Assembly (NCBI GenBank): GCA_943912265.1
Contig: CALTTS010000012.1
Location: 41,811 to 105,810 of the forward strand
Origin: an uncultured Xanthomonas sp.
Lineage (GTDB): Bacteria > Pseudomonadota > Gammaproteobacteria > Xanthomonadales > Xanthomonadaceae
DNA length: 64,000 bases
Direction: 5' to 3'
In this document: positions 53,983 through 62,866 of the stretch, piece by piece
How the letters are laid out: every line of letters starts with the position of its first letter
Position numbering within the stretch: position 1 is the stretch's first letter
Made by a program: the position numbers and the translations under genes
The notes under the pieces: generated by a model
The model's database searches: none
Told to the model about the DNA's origin: nothing
What the model saw: the letters and a program-made list of their open reading frames with translations, nothing else

Positions 53983-54434
53983 ATGAACCTGCGTCGTTTC
54001 GTCATCGCCGTCGGCCTGCTGGCCGTGGCCGGGTCGGCCTCGGCCGTGGACCTCAAGAGCCTGAAGAAGTCGCTGGGCGGCAGCGAGTCGTCCGCGCAAT
54101 CGAGCGAGGGCGTGTCGTCGCTGGGGGGCTGGGCGGGTTGGCCTTGCCGGGCATCAGCGGCAAGACCGCGGGCAACGCGGCCGGCGTGCTGGAGTACTGC
54201 GTGAAGCGCAAATACCTGAGCGGCAACGCGGTGGCCTCGGTGAAGGACAAGCTGCTGTCCAGATACGGGCTGGGCACCGAGAAGAAGGCGCAGCAGGACA
54301 GCGGCTACAAGAGTGGCCTGCAGGGCATCCTGCAGGGCGACGGCGGGCAGTCCTTCAACTTGGATGCGGTCTCGGACAAGCTCAAGGACAAGGGCTGCGA
54401 TTACGTGCTCGACAACGCCGGCAAGCTGATCTGA
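53983..54434 (+). pseudogene. DUF2501 (YjjA-like) exported protein with a one-base frameshift
   Basis: The 5' part codes a signal peptide and start of a YjjA-like protein (MNLRRFVIAVGLLAVAGSASAVDL, then KSLKKSLGG). After a run of six G at 54123-54128 the frame fails and stops at 54204. The family continues in another frame with ALPGISGKTAGNAAGVLEYCVK, YLSGNAVASVKDKLLSRYG and CDYVLDNAGKLI, ending at 54434. One extra G would restore Leu-Gly-Gly-Leu-Gly-Gly-Leu-Ala and about 150 codons, the family length. It is therefore a slip in a G tract, real or a sequencing error. The role of the family is unknown. A terminator follows. Confidence 0.85.
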
Positions 54435-54480
54435 AGGCTGGCGCCGGCATCGGCCGCAGTGCTGTTTTCCCGGATGAAGA

Positions 54481-54506
54481 AAAGGCCCGGCAATTGCCGG
54501 GCCTTT
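54481..54506. terminator. bidirectional terminator between DUF2501 gene and gcd
   Basis: A perfect 26-base palindrome with AAAGGCCCGGCAA and TTGCCGGGCCTTT arms, A-rich to the left and T-rich to the right. It serves the rightward DUF2501 gene and possibly the leftward gcd gene, whose stop is 72 bases away. Confidence 0.88.
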
Positions 54507-54578
54507 CCGTTTGCACCGCCGCCGCGATGGGCGGCGGCGTGATCGGCCGGACGGCATCGGCCGCCCGGCCGGTGCGGC

Positions 54579-57008
54579 TTACTTCTTCGTCATGCTGTCC
54601 GGCAGCGCATAGGCGATCACGTAGTCGCCCACGTCCGGCGAATGGCTGGTGCCGCCGGCGGAGATCACCACGTACTGCTTGCCGGTCTTCGGCGAGACGT
54701 ATACCAGTGGCGCGGCCACGGCGCCCACGGGCAGGCGGGCCTTCCACACTTCCTTGCCGGTGGCCGCGTCCAGCGCGCGCAGGTAGTAGTCCTGCGTGCC
54801 GGCGAAGAACACCAGGCCCGAAGCGGTGGAGGTGGGGCCGCCCAGGGTCGGCATGCCGATCGGCATCGACAGGTGGGTCTTGATGCCCAGCGGGCCGGTG
54901 TCTTTCACGGTGCCCAGCGGCACCTGCCACACCAGCTTCCTGGTGGTCAGGTCGATGGCGCTCATCGTGCCGAACGGCGGGTCCACGCAGGGCACGCCCA
55001 GCGGCGACTGCAGGATGTCGATCTTGACGCCGCCGTAGGGGCCGGCCAGCTGCGGCCGGATGGTGCCCATGAAGCCGGGCACCTCGTCGGTGGACACCTT
55101 GAACTTCTTCGCGTCCTCGCGGGTGACCAGCGCCATCCGCAGCGCCATGCGCATGTCGTTGACGAACATCAGGTTGCGCGATTCGTCGATCGACACGCCG
55201 CCCCAGTTCATGCCGCCCAGCAGGCTGGGCCACTCGATGTAGGGCTTCTCGCTGGGCGGGGTGAAGGCGCCCTGGTAGTTGGAATCCTTGAACTTGATGC
55301 GGCAGTACAGTTGGTCGAACGGGCTGATGCCCCACATCGAGCGCTCGGTGAGGGTATCGGCGCCGATGATCGGCATGCCCACCGAGAACGGCTGGGTCGG
55401 CGAGATGGTGTCGCCCTGCGCGTGCGGGGTGGTCGGCACCGGGCGCTCTTCCACCGGCGTGACGAACTCGCCGGTGCGGCGGTCGATCACGAAGATGTGG
55501 CCGGTCTTGGTGGTCTGGATCAGCGCCGGCACCTTGCGGCCCTGCGCATCGGTCACGTCATGCAGCACCGGCTGCGAGGGCAGGTCGTAATCCCACACGT
55601 CGTGGTGGATCAGCTGGCGCACCCAGCGCACCTTGCCGGTGGAAGCATCCAGCGCGATCACCGCCGAGCCGTTCTTCTCCTTGGCCGGGTTGCGGCTGCC
55701 ACCCCAGTAATCGGGCGGGCCGTTGCCGGTGGGCAGGTAGACCAGGTTCAGCTCGTGGTCGTAGGTCGGGATGGTCCACACGTTCGGCGTGGCCAGCGTG
55801 TAGTCCTCGCCGGGCTTGGCCAGCTCGTCGGGCTTGCCCACGTCCCAGGCCCAGGCTTCCGAGCCGTCGCGCACGTCGTAGGCGCGCACCACGCCGGAAG
55901 GCTCGCCTTCCATGATGTCGCGCACCCAGCCGCCGATCACGGCCAGGTGGCCCATCACCACCGGGATCGAGGTCGGGTGGTAGCGCTTGCTGTTTTCCAC
56001 CGGGCCCATGTGCGGCTTCAGGTCCACGACGCCGTTCTGGCCGAAGCCCGGGCACTGTGCGCCGGTGGCGGCATCCAGCGCGAACAGGCGCGCATCGACG
56101 GTGGATACCAGGATGCGGCGGCGGCAGGCCTGCCCGGTGTACGCGGCCTTCTGCGCGGCGTCGAGGCTGGCGTCCTTGTCGATGTCGTAATAGCCCACGC
56201 CGCGGCAGGTCACGTGCTCGGCGGTGTGCGCCTTGGGATCGAACTTCCAGATCGCCTTGCCGGTATCGGCGTCGATCGCGGTCACCCGGTTCTCGGGCGT
56301 GCACGAATACAGCGAGGTGCCGATCTGCAGCGGGGTGTTCTCGTCCACGCCGGCACCGGCGCCGGTGGTGCGGCGGCCGGTGCGGTAGGTCCAAGCCACC
56401 TGCAGCTGGTTCACGTTGGCCGGGGTGATCTGTTCGAACGGCGCGAAGCGGGTGCCGGCGGCGTTGCGGGCGAAGAATTCCCAGTCCGCCGGATTGGCCG
56501 GGTTGACCCTGGCCGCATCGGGGTTGGGCGTGATCGCCACCGGGTTGGAGATCGCGCCGTGCGGGAAGAACGCGGCCACCAGCGTGGCCAGCAGGGCGGC
56601 GAAGGTGGCCAGCGCGCCGGCGTTGCCGAGGCGACGGGTGGCGACGGACACGCCCGGATAACCGGCGCCGGACCACAGCGTCATCATCAGCACCAGCGCC
56701 GGGAACACCAGTCGCGGCAGCAGCTCCCAGTAGCCGAAGCGCGGCGTGTCCAGCAGCGCCCACACGGCGGTGGCAACGAACACCAGCAGCGAGAACGCGG
56801 CCGTGTGGCGATGGCGCAGCAGCACCAGCACGCCCAGCACCAGGTAGGCCAGGCCGGCGATCAGGTAATAGGCGGAGCCGCCCAGCTTGAGCAGCGATAT
56901 GCCGCCATAAGCCAGCGCCACGCCGGTGGCGAGGACGATGAGGGCGAGCAACAGCCGGGGGATGGCGCGCAAGGCGGATCCCTGTCCCGGCGAGGGGGTA
57001 TCGACCAT
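54579..57008 (-). CDS. gcd: membrane-bound PQQ-dependent glucose dehydrogenase
   Basis: Quinoprotein glucose dehydrogenase (809 aa; E. coli Gcd 796). Five membrane segments in residues 15-155 anchor it and bind ubiquinone. A periplasmic eight-bladed propeller follows with TPLQIGTSLYSCTPENRVTA, VIGGWVRDI, YLPTGNGPPDYWGG, WDYDLPSQPVL and WGISPFDQLYCRI. It oxidises glucose to gluconolactone and feeds electrons to the respiratory chain. PQQ synthesis genes are not in the window. The N-terminal Met at 57008 is followed quickly by the first helix, as in the family. A 280-base gap with a repeated 13-mer lies upstream. Confidence 0.94.
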   Translation of the reverse strand: MVDTPSPGQGSALRAIPRLLLALIVLATGVALAYGGISLLKLGGSAYYLIAGLAYLVLGVLVLLRHRHTAAFSLLVFVATAVWALLDTPRFGYWELLPRLVFPALVLMMTLWSGAGYPGVSVATRRLGNAGALATFAALLATLVAAFFPHGAISNPVAITPNPDAARVNPANPADWEFFARNAAGTRFAPFEQITPANVNQLQVAWTYRTGRRTTGAGAGVDENTPLQIGTSLYSCTPENRVTAIDADTGKAIWKFDPKAHTAEHVTCRGVGYYDIDKDASLDAAQKAAYTGQACRRRILVSTVDARLFALDAATGAQCPGFGQNGVVDLKPHMGPVENSKRYHPTSIPVVMGHLAVIGGWVRDIMEGEPSGVVRAYDVRDGSEAWAWDVGKPDELAKPGEDYTLATPNVWTIPTYDHELNLVYLPTGNGPPDYWGGSRNPAKEKNGSAVIALDASTGKVRWVRQLIHHDVWDYDLPSQPVLHDVTDAQGRKVPALIQTTKTGHIFVIDRRTGEFVTPVEERPVPTTPHAQGDTISPTQPFSVGMPIIGADTLTERSMWGISPFDQLYCRIKFKDSNYQGAFTPPSEKPYIEWPSLLGGMNWGGVSIDESRNLMFVNDMRMALRMALVTREDAKKFKVSTDEVPGFMGTIRPQLAGPYGGVKIDILQSPLGVPCVDPPFGTMSAIDLTTRKLVWQVPLGTVKDTGPLGIKTHLSMPIGMPTLGGPTSTASGLVFFAGTQDYYLRALDAATGKEVWKARLPVGAVAAPLVYVSPKTGKQYVVISAGGTSHSPDVGDYVIAYALPDSMTKK

Positions 57009-57119
57009 GAGGTTTCTCCGTGATCAGGTCAGTGAAAGGTGGGGGAGGCCACGCGGCGGCGGTGCAGCCCGTCGCGATCCGCGTGGTGGTGACCAGCGCG
57101 TCATCCGGAACCGTGCATG

Positions 57120-57132
57120 CATCCGGCATGAA
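57120..57132 (+). repeat. 13-bp direct repeat upstream of gcd, copy 1
   Basis: CATCCGGCATGAA, repeated exactly at 57239-57251; the core CATCCGG also occurs at 57102-57108. It lies in the otherwise gene-free stretch between gcd and the FUSC pump gene. A regulator site is possible but unproved. Confidence 0.6.
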
Positions 57133-57238
57133 GGTTCCCGATCGGGCGATGGTTGCCGAACGGACACGATGCCGTCCAGACGTGCGGTGGTGAATGGATT
57201 TGCTTGCGTGATTGAACCATGTGCAGCGTGAAACCGGT

Positions 57239-57251
57239 CATCCGGCATGAA
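57239..57251 (+). repeat. 13-bp direct repeat upstream of gcd, copy 2
   Basis: Second exact copy of CATCCGGCATGAA, 119 bases from the first and 38 bases from the stop of the FUSC gene. Confidence 0.6.
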
Positions 57252-57288
57252 AGCGCGGCCGAATGTGGCGGCGCGTGAAGGCCGCCGC

Positions 57289-59322
57289 TCAGGCGGGGAC
57301 CGCGATTTCCGCCGCTTCGGCCTCGCCGGCGGCGAAGAAATGGCGCAGCCCGATCAGGCCGAGCAGGCCCTCGTCGCGGCCGGTGCCGGGCGGCAGCGTG
57401 CGCACGCGCGCCAGCGATGCGTCGATCGCCTCGCGCAGCGCGGCCGGCGCCGCCAGCTTGCGGCCATGCGCGGCCTGTTCGCGGTAATGCCGGCAGACCG
57501 CATCGAGCAGGCGGTCCAGCGCGGCGGCATTGGTTTCGGGCAGCACCCGGCGCGCGCGGCGCAATTCGATCACGTTGAGGCCGGCGCGGATTTCGTCGAG
57601 CAGGTCGACCGTGGCCAAGTGGCTGTCGCTGGATACGGCGGCCATGCGCGGGGCGAGCTGGCCGAGCAGGTCGATCATGCGTGCGGTGAACACGTCCCGG
57701 TCCAGCACGCCGTGCCCGGCCGCCGCCTCGGCGATCACCGTCCACGCCCGGCGCACCAGCCGGCGCGCGCTCAGTTCGGCACCGACCGAGCGGAACAGCC
57801 GGGTCATCACGATGAAGAAGCCCACCCCCAGCACGATGGACACGCTGGAATTGACGAAGGCCTGGAAGTCGCCGGCATAGGTGCTGCGCAGGTTCAGCAG
57901 GGTAGCCAGGTTGACCGTCATCGGCAGCGCGTAGGGCATCGTCTTCGGGTCGTGGATCAGCAGCCCGAGCAGCAGGAAGGCCGGCGCCAGCACCAGCACC
58001 AGCGCGCCGAAGTCGTGCACCAGCGGCAGCACGCCGAACTGGTAGAGCGCCACCAGCGCCAGCGAGATCAGCGTGGCCACCAGCATCTTGGTCATCTGCG
58101 GGGTGGGGTCGTCCTGCGAGGCGAAGAACGAGGCGGCGACCACGCCGAGCATCGCGCCGAAGCCGCCGCCGTCCCAGCCGATGGCGATCCACAGCACGCA
58201 GTACGCGATCAGGCTGATGCCGGGGCTGAGCGCGGCGAAGCTCAGCATCGGCCAGTCCACGTGGCGTTCGCGCAGCACGTTCAGGCGGCCCATGTCGAGG
58301 CGGAACAGGCCGCGTTCGTCCGGGTCGGAGCGGCCGGCGGCGATGTCCCGCTGCAGGCGCCGGCAATCGGCCCACAGCTCCACCAGCTCGTCCAGCCGCA
58401 GCAGCAGGCTGTTGGACAGCAGGGTGCCGATGGCGGCCGACGGCTCCGGGCGCAGTGCCGCGATGCGCGCGCGCAGCCGCGCCACGGCGTCCGGGTCGGG
58501 CGCGTCCTTGCGTTCCATCCACGTGGCGATGTCGGCCAGCAGCGTCCGGCGCGCCTCGTCCAGCGCCCGGCGGGCGTGCAGCGCGGCCAGCCGGTCGTCG
58601 ATCCAGCCCAGCACCGGCAGCAGCGCCAGCATGCGCAGGCGCAGCGCCTGCATCTGCAGGTGCGCCTGCGGGTGGCGCGGGTCGTCGAGGCGGGCCATCG
58701 TGATCAGCGCGTCGAACTGGGCGAGGTCGGCGGCCAGCAGCGCCCGGCGCGAGGTCTCGCCGTCGCCGCCCAGCACCTGCCGCGCCCACAGCGCGGCATC
58801 ATCCATCCAGCCGCCGATGCGGGCGTTGATCGCGGGTTTGGCCGAGGTCGGGAACACCAGCGAGGCCACGATCACCGCGCATAGCGCGCCGAGGATGATC
58901 TCCTCGCCGCGCGCCACCGCGATGTCGAAGATCTGCTCCGGCGTGGCGATGGCCTGGAAGCCGATGAACGCGGCGGTGTAGCTGGCCAGCATGAAGGTGT
59001 AGCCGGACGGGCCGCGGTGCAGCAGGGCGACGAACAGGCAGCCGGACAGCCACAGCGCCAGCATCGCGCACATCAGCATCGGGGTCTGCACGAAGTTCAT
59101 GAAGGCCACCACCGCCGCGCAGGCCAGGAAGGTGCCGAGGATGCGGTAGCCGCCGCGCGCGCGGGTCATGCCCAGCAGCGGCGGGAAGGACACCACGTAC
59201 ACCGTCGCCATCGCCCAGTACGGCCGCGCCAGCCCGCCGAGCAGGCTGATGCCCAGCGTGGCCACGGCGGCCAGGTAGAGCTTGGCCGAGAACAGCCAGG
59301 CGTGCTTGTCGGCGAACGGCAT
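57289..59322 (-). CDS. FUSC-family efflux pump (AaeB/YccS-like)
   Basis: Inner-membrane transporter of the fusaric-acid resistance/aromatic acid exporter family (677 aa). Two membrane blocks (about 12-165 and 360-510) are each followed by cytoplasmic helical regions. Family segments are RPYWAMATVYVVSFPPLLG, SYTAAFIGFQAI and, in the second half, CVLWIAIGWDGGGFGAMLGVVAASFFASQDDP. It is the last gene of the efflux operon, 17 bases after the outer-membrane factor gene. It would export aromatic acids or drugs with the HlyD-type and NodT-type proteins encoded upstream. The long same-frame extension over nodT is a shadow. Confidence 0.9.
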   Translation of the reverse strand: MPFADKHAWLFSAKLYLAAVATLGISLLGGLARPYWAMATVYVVSFPPLLGMTRARGGYRILGTFLACAAVVAFMNFVQTPMLMCAMLALWLSGCLFVALLHRGPSGYTFMLASYTAAFIGFQAIATPEQIFDIAVARGEEIILGALCAVIVASLVFPTSAKPAINARIGGWMDDAALWARQVLGGDGETSRRALLAADLAQFDALITMARLDDPRHPQAHLQMQALRLRMLALLPVLGWIDDRLAALHARRALDEARRTLLADIATWMERKDAPDPDAVARLRARIAALRPEPSAAIGTLLSNSLLLRLDELVELWADCRRLQRDIAAGRSDPDERGLFRLDMGRLNVLRERHVDWPMLSFAALSPGISLIAYCVLWIAIGWDGGGFGAMLGVVAASFFASQDDPTPQMTKMLVATLISLALVALYQFGVLPLVHDFGALVLVLAPAFLLLGLLIHDPKTMPYALPMTVNLATLLNLRSTYAGDFQAFVNSSVSIVLGVGFFIVMTRLFRSVGAELSARRLVRRAWTVIAEAAAGHGVLDRDVFTARMIDLLGQLAPRMAAVSSDSHLATVDLLDEIRAGLNVIELRRARRVLPETNAAALDRLLDAVCRHYREQAAHGRKLAAPAALREAIDASLARVRTLPPGTGRDEGLLGLIGLRHFFAAGEAEAAEIAVPA

Positions 59323-59339
59323 CCGCGTGCTCCCCCGGT

Positions 59340-60854
59340 TCAGCGCGGCGCCTGCGCGCCGCTGCCGGTCGCGCGATGGCCAGTCGTGCGTCCGGCCGCA
59401 TCGTCGCCCGGCCGGTCGCCGACGTGGCTGGCGGCGGCCTGCCAGCCGCCGCCCAGGGCGAGGAACAGCCGCACCTGGTCCTGCGAGATCTGCGCTTCGG
59501 CCGCGGCCACCTGCGCGTCGCTGCCGGCTTCGCCGCGCTCGGCGTCGAGGCTGGCCAGGTAGGGCACGCGCCCGCCCTGGTAGAGGCGGCGGTTTTCGTC
59601 GGCGGCCTGGCGGGCGGCGTCGCGCGCGTCGCGCAGGGCCTGCAGTCGCTGCAGGTCCTGCGCGTAGGCGTCGAGCACGGTCTGGGTTTCGCGCAGGGCG
59701 TCGAGCACGGTCTGGTCGAAGTGCGCCAGCGCCGCCTTCGCGCCGGCTTCGCTGGCGGCCACGCGCGCATGCGCGCCGGGGCCGGGGACCGACCACGAGA
59801 TCAGCGGCCCGATCGCCCATTGCCGCGTGGCCGGCGTGCCGACATCCTCCAGCAACCCGGCCGCGCCGGCCGAGGCGCCGAGCCGGATGTCCGGGTACAG
59901 CGCGGCGGTGGCCACGCCGATGCGCGCGGTGGCGGCGGCCAGCTGGCGTTCGGCCGCGCGCACGTCCGGGCGCCGCGCCAGCAGGGCGCGGCCGTCGCCG
60001 ACCGGGATCGGCCGGCCCGGCTGCGGCGCCCGGGCGCAGCCGTCCACGCCGTCGGGCAGTTGCCCGGGCACCTCGCCGAGCAGGGCCGACAGCGAGAATT
60101 CGGCGGCGCGCCGGCGCGCCTGCAGCGGCGGCAGCGCGGCCTGCAACGCGGCCACCTGCGCCCTGGCGCGGGTGACGTCCACCGCGGTGCCGCGGCCGGC
60201 CGCCTGCAGGCGTTCGGCCACGGACTGGCCGTGCTGCTGCAGTTCCACCGCATGCCGGGCCACGGCCAGCGCATGGTTGGCGTTGCAGATGTCCAGGTAG
60301 TTGCCGGCGACCTGCGCGGCCACGCCGATGCGCGCCAGGTCGAGCGCGGCGGCGGTGGCCTGCGCGTCGGCGTGGGCGGCCTCGCTGGCGCGGCGCAGCT
60401 TGCCGAACAGGTCGACGTCGTAGGACACCTCGAGCCTGCCGCTGCCGAGGTTGAACACCGGCAGTTTCTCGTCGAGCAGGAACGATTCGGCCGACACCTG
60501 CGCGCGCTGCACGCCGGCTTCGGCCGCGTAATCCAGGCCGCCGGCATCGCGCGCCTGCTGGTACGCCGCGGTGGCGCGTTCCAGGTTGGCGCTGGCCGCC
60601 TTCAGCCCGGCATTGGCGGCCAGCGCGCGTTCGACCAGGGCGTCGAGCACCGGGTCGTCGTACAGCGACCACCAGCGCTCGGGCAGGGCCTCGTCCGCGG
60701 CGACCTGCGGGTTGCCGGTGGCGAGGAACGGGGCCTGCGCCGCGGCGCGATTGGCCGCGGCGTCGGCCGGCAGGCGGTAGTCCGGGCCGACCGTGCGGCA
60801 GGCGGCCAGCGCGGCGAGCACCAGCCCCAGCGCGAGCCGAGGGGATCCGTGCAT
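59340..60854 (-). CDS. NodT-family outer-membrane efflux lipoprotein
   Basis: TolC/OprM-like outer-membrane factor (504 aa). Lipobox LAALAAC gives a lipidated Cys19; CRTVGPDYRLP is the usual NodT start. Two outer-membrane efflux repeats follow: PERWWSLYDDPVLDALVERALAAN, GRLEVSYDVDLFGKLRR, and LLARRPDVRAAERQLAAATARIGVA. The protein runs about 30 residues past the usual end (Gly/Asp/Arg/Thr-rich tail). It forms the outer-membrane channel for the neighbouring pump. The start is fixed by the lipoprotein signal. Confidence 0.93.
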   Translation of the reverse strand: MHGSPRLALGLVLAALAACRTVGPDYRLPADAAANRAAAQAPFLATGNPQVAADEALPERWWSLYDDPVLDALVERALAANAGLKAASANLERATAAYQQARDAGGLDYAAEAGVQRAQVSAESFLLDEKLPVFNLGSGRLEVSYDVDLFGKLRRASEAAHADAQATAAALDLARIGVAAQVAGNYLDICNANHALAVARHAVELQQHGQSVAERLQAAGRGTAVDVTRARAQVAALQAALPPLQARRRAAEFSLSALLGEVPGQLPDGVDGCARAPQPGRPIPVGDGRALLARRPDVRAAERQLAAATARIGVATAALYPDIRLGASAGAAGLLEDVGTPATRQWAIGPLISWSVPGPGAHARVAASEAGAKAALAHFDQTVLDALRETQTVLDAYAQDLQRLQALRDARDAARQAADENRRLYQGGRVPYLASLDAERGEAGSDAQVAAAEAQISQDQVRLFLALGGGWQAAASHVGDRPGDDAAGRTTGHRATGSGAQAPR

Positions 60855-60991
60855 GGCCCGGGCGCGGCGGCCATGCGCCATGCGTGCGGCGTCCGCGTTG
60901 CCGGCGCTTCGCCCATCGGCCGGGCTTTCCGCACCCTGCCGCGCGCCGTGTGCCTGCGGCAGCGAGGGGCGGGTCCGCGGGATGCGCGCGT

Positions 60992-61948
60992 TCACGAGCG
61001 GCCGGCCTGCGCGTGGGCCGGGGCCGCCTTGGCGGGCGCGGGCTTGTCGTCGATGTTGACGGTGGCGGTGCGGCCGGCGATCAGGCGCACGCCGGCGGGG
61101 ATCCTGTCGATGACGATCCGCACCGGGATGCGCTGGGCCAGACGCACCCAGTCGAAGGCAGGGGTGACGTTGGGCAGCAGGCTTGCGCCATTGCTGCGGT
61201 AGCGGTCCTCGATGCCGGCGGCGATGCTGGCGACGTGGCCGCTGAGCGGGCGGTCCTCGCCCATCAGGCGGATGTCCACGCGCTGGCCGGGGTGCACGCG
61301 GCGCAGGCGGGTTTCCTCGAAATAGCCGTCCACCCGGTACGAGCCGGCGTCGAGCACGGCGGTGACCGGCTTGCCGGCGCTGACGTAGTCGCCGATGCGC
61401 ACGGTGCGGTCGGTCAGGGTGCCGTCGGCCGGGCTGAGCACCACGGTGCGGTCGAGGTTGAGCCGGGCCAGGTCGACCGCGGCCTGCGCCGTCCGCACCG
61501 CCGCGCGCGCGGCCTGCGCGACGGATTCGGCGGCTTCCAGCTTGGCGCGGCGGGCCTCGGCGTCCTCGGCGGCGACCAGTTCCTTCAGGCTGCGGTCGCG
61601 GGCGATCTCGCGGCGCAGCTGCGCCGCCGAGGCGTCGGCCTGGGCCACGGCCGAACGGCGCTCGGCCAGCGCCGCCTGCGCCTGCTCCAGCGCGATCCGG
61701 TAGCGCGCCTGGTCGATCACGAACAGTGGCTGGCCGCGCCGGACCGGCGCGTTGTCGCGGGCCTTCACCTCGGTGACCAGGCCGGACACGTCCGGCGCCA
61801 CCTGCACCACGTCGGCGTTGACGTGGGCGTCGCGGGTCCACGGTTCGTCCATGTAGTAGTGCCACAGGTGGCCGAGCACGAAGGCGGCGGCGATCACGGC
61901 CAGCGTGGTCAGCCCCACCGGCAGGGCATGGCGGGCGAGGCGGTTCAT
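60992..61948 (-). CDS. HlyD/EmrA-type membrane fusion protein (AaeA-like)
   Basis: Periplasmic adaptor (318 aa) with one N-terminal membrane helix (about 8-28), then WTRDAHVNADVVQVAPDVSGLV (biotinyl-lipoyl half), a coiled coil rich in Ala, Arg and Glu (about 80-160) and the second half with LDRTVVLSPADGTLTDRTVRIGDYVSAGKPV. It links the inner-membrane FUSC pump to the NodT channel. The start overlaps the DUF1656 stop as ATGA. A 137-base gap to nodT holds no gene. Confidence 0.92.
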   Translation of the reverse strand: MNRLARHALPVGLTTLAVIAAAFVLGHLWHYYMDEPWTRDAHVNADVVQVAPDVSGLVTEVKARDNAPVRRGQPLFVIDQARYRIALEQAQAALAERRSAVAQADASAAQLRREIARDRSLKELVAAEDAEARRAKLEAAESVAQAARAAVRTAQAAVDLARLNLDRTVVLSPADGTLTDRTVRIGDYVSAGKPVTAVLDAGSYRVDGYFEETRLRRVHPGQRVDIRLMGEDRPLSGHVASIAAGIEDRYRSNGASLLPNVTPAFDWVRLAQRIPVRIVIDRIPAGVRLIAGRTATVNIDDKPAPAKAAPAHAQAGRS

Positions 61949-62154
61949 GCGCGCAGCCCCTGCACCAGCGCGAACAGGCCGCCGAGCAGCAGCACGTACA
62001 CCGCCAGGTTGAACAGCGGCGGGTGCCACACGTGGCGGTAGACGCCGGCCCGCGCGAGCAGGAGCTGCAGGCCGCTCGCCAGCAGGTAGGCCAGCAGCAT
62101 CAGCAGCAGCAGGGTGGGGATGAAGACCCCGTAGAGGTTGAATTCTCCGTACAT
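61945..62154 (-). CDS. DUF1656 small membrane protein (AaeX-like)
   Basis: A 69-aa protein with two membrane segments (about 12-32 and 48-66) beginning MYGEFNLYGVFIP, the DUF1656 hallmark. Members sit beside HlyD and FUSC efflux genes (aaeX in E. coli); their function is unknown. It shares an ATGA overlap with the adaptor gene. The 178 bases between it and marR hold nothing recognisable. Confidence 0.9.
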   Translation of the reverse strand: MYGEFNLYGVFIPTLLLLMLLAYLLASGLQLLLARAGVYRHVWHPPLFNLAVYVLLLGGLFALVQGLRA

Positions 62155-62332
62155 GGCGGTCGGTGCTTGTTCGTGGGTGGTCGGGAGTTCCCGCCCGCGC
62201 CGGGGACGAGGAGAGACGGCGCGGGCGGGGCTCGGGAAAACGGATCGGGGAAAACGGTCTGGAAAGGGAGAAAGCGGAGCCCGGAGCCGCCCGCCGGCGG
62301 CCGCGCAACCGGCCGCGTGGCGGGGCGCGTGT

Positions 62333-62776
62333 TCAGGGCAGTCGGTTGCCGGCCTCCGCAAGCACCCGGTAGAAGCGCAGCACCGCTTCGATGTCCTGCG
62401 CCGACAGTTCGGCCAGCAGCTGCGCCCGCAGGCGGTTGAGGTCGTCCTCCAGCTGCACGAACAGCGTCTGGCCCGCGTCGGTGAGCCACAGCAGGTTGGC
62501 GCGGCGGTCGTTGGCGTCGCATTCGCGCCGCACCAGCCCGCCCGCGCACAGCTTGTCCAGCAGCCGCACCAGCGACGGGCCTTCCATGCCCAGCTGCTGG
62601 GCCAGCGCGACCTGGCGGATGCCGCCGCCGGAGCGGCCGATCATCAGCATCGTGCCGACGCAGGCGGTGGTGATGCCGTGGCTGCCCACGTGGCTGTCGG
62701 CCAGCCGCTGCCACTGGCGGGCGGCCGGACCGAGCCCGGAGGTGAGGCGCATCAACTGGGTCGAGGGGCTTTCCAT
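62333..62776 (-). CDS. MarR-family regulator of the efflux operon
   Basis: Winged-helix MarR/SlyA-type regulator (147 aa). GGGIRQVALAQQLGMEGPSLVRLLDKL (about 51-77) is the recognition region, followed by the wing RRECDANDRRANLLWLTDAG. MarR proteins bind small phenolic ligands and release the promoter of neighbouring pump genes. It is first in the leftward efflux gene set, so it probably represses itself and the operon. It is divergent from folE by 90 bases. Confidence 0.92.
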   Translation of the reverse strand: MESPSTQLMRLTSGLGPAARQWQRLADSHVGSHGITTACVGTMLMIGRSGGGIRQVALAQQLGMEGPSLVRLLDKLCAGGLVRRECDANDRRANLLWLTDAGQTLFVQLEDDLNRLRAQLLAELSAQDIEAVLRFYRVLAEAGNRLP

Positions 62777-62782
62777 TATTGC

Positions 62783-62838
62783 TTAGGATACTACTGATTA
62801 GGCAGCTATGTAATTGTCCGGGGCTGAACGGGTACAAT
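62783..62838. promoter_or_regulatory. divergent marR/folE promoter region
   Basis: This unusually AT-rich stretch has TTAGG direct repeats at 62783-62787 and 62798-62802 (15 bases apart), a plausible MarR site overlapping the leftward promoter. On the plus strand TACAAT at 62833-62838 is a good -10 box for folE; no matching -35 at normal spacing is seen (TTGTCC at 62814-62819 is 13 bases away). Confidence 0.45.
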
Positions 62839-62866
62839 GCGGGGCCCTTCCCGGGCCGCCGCAGCG

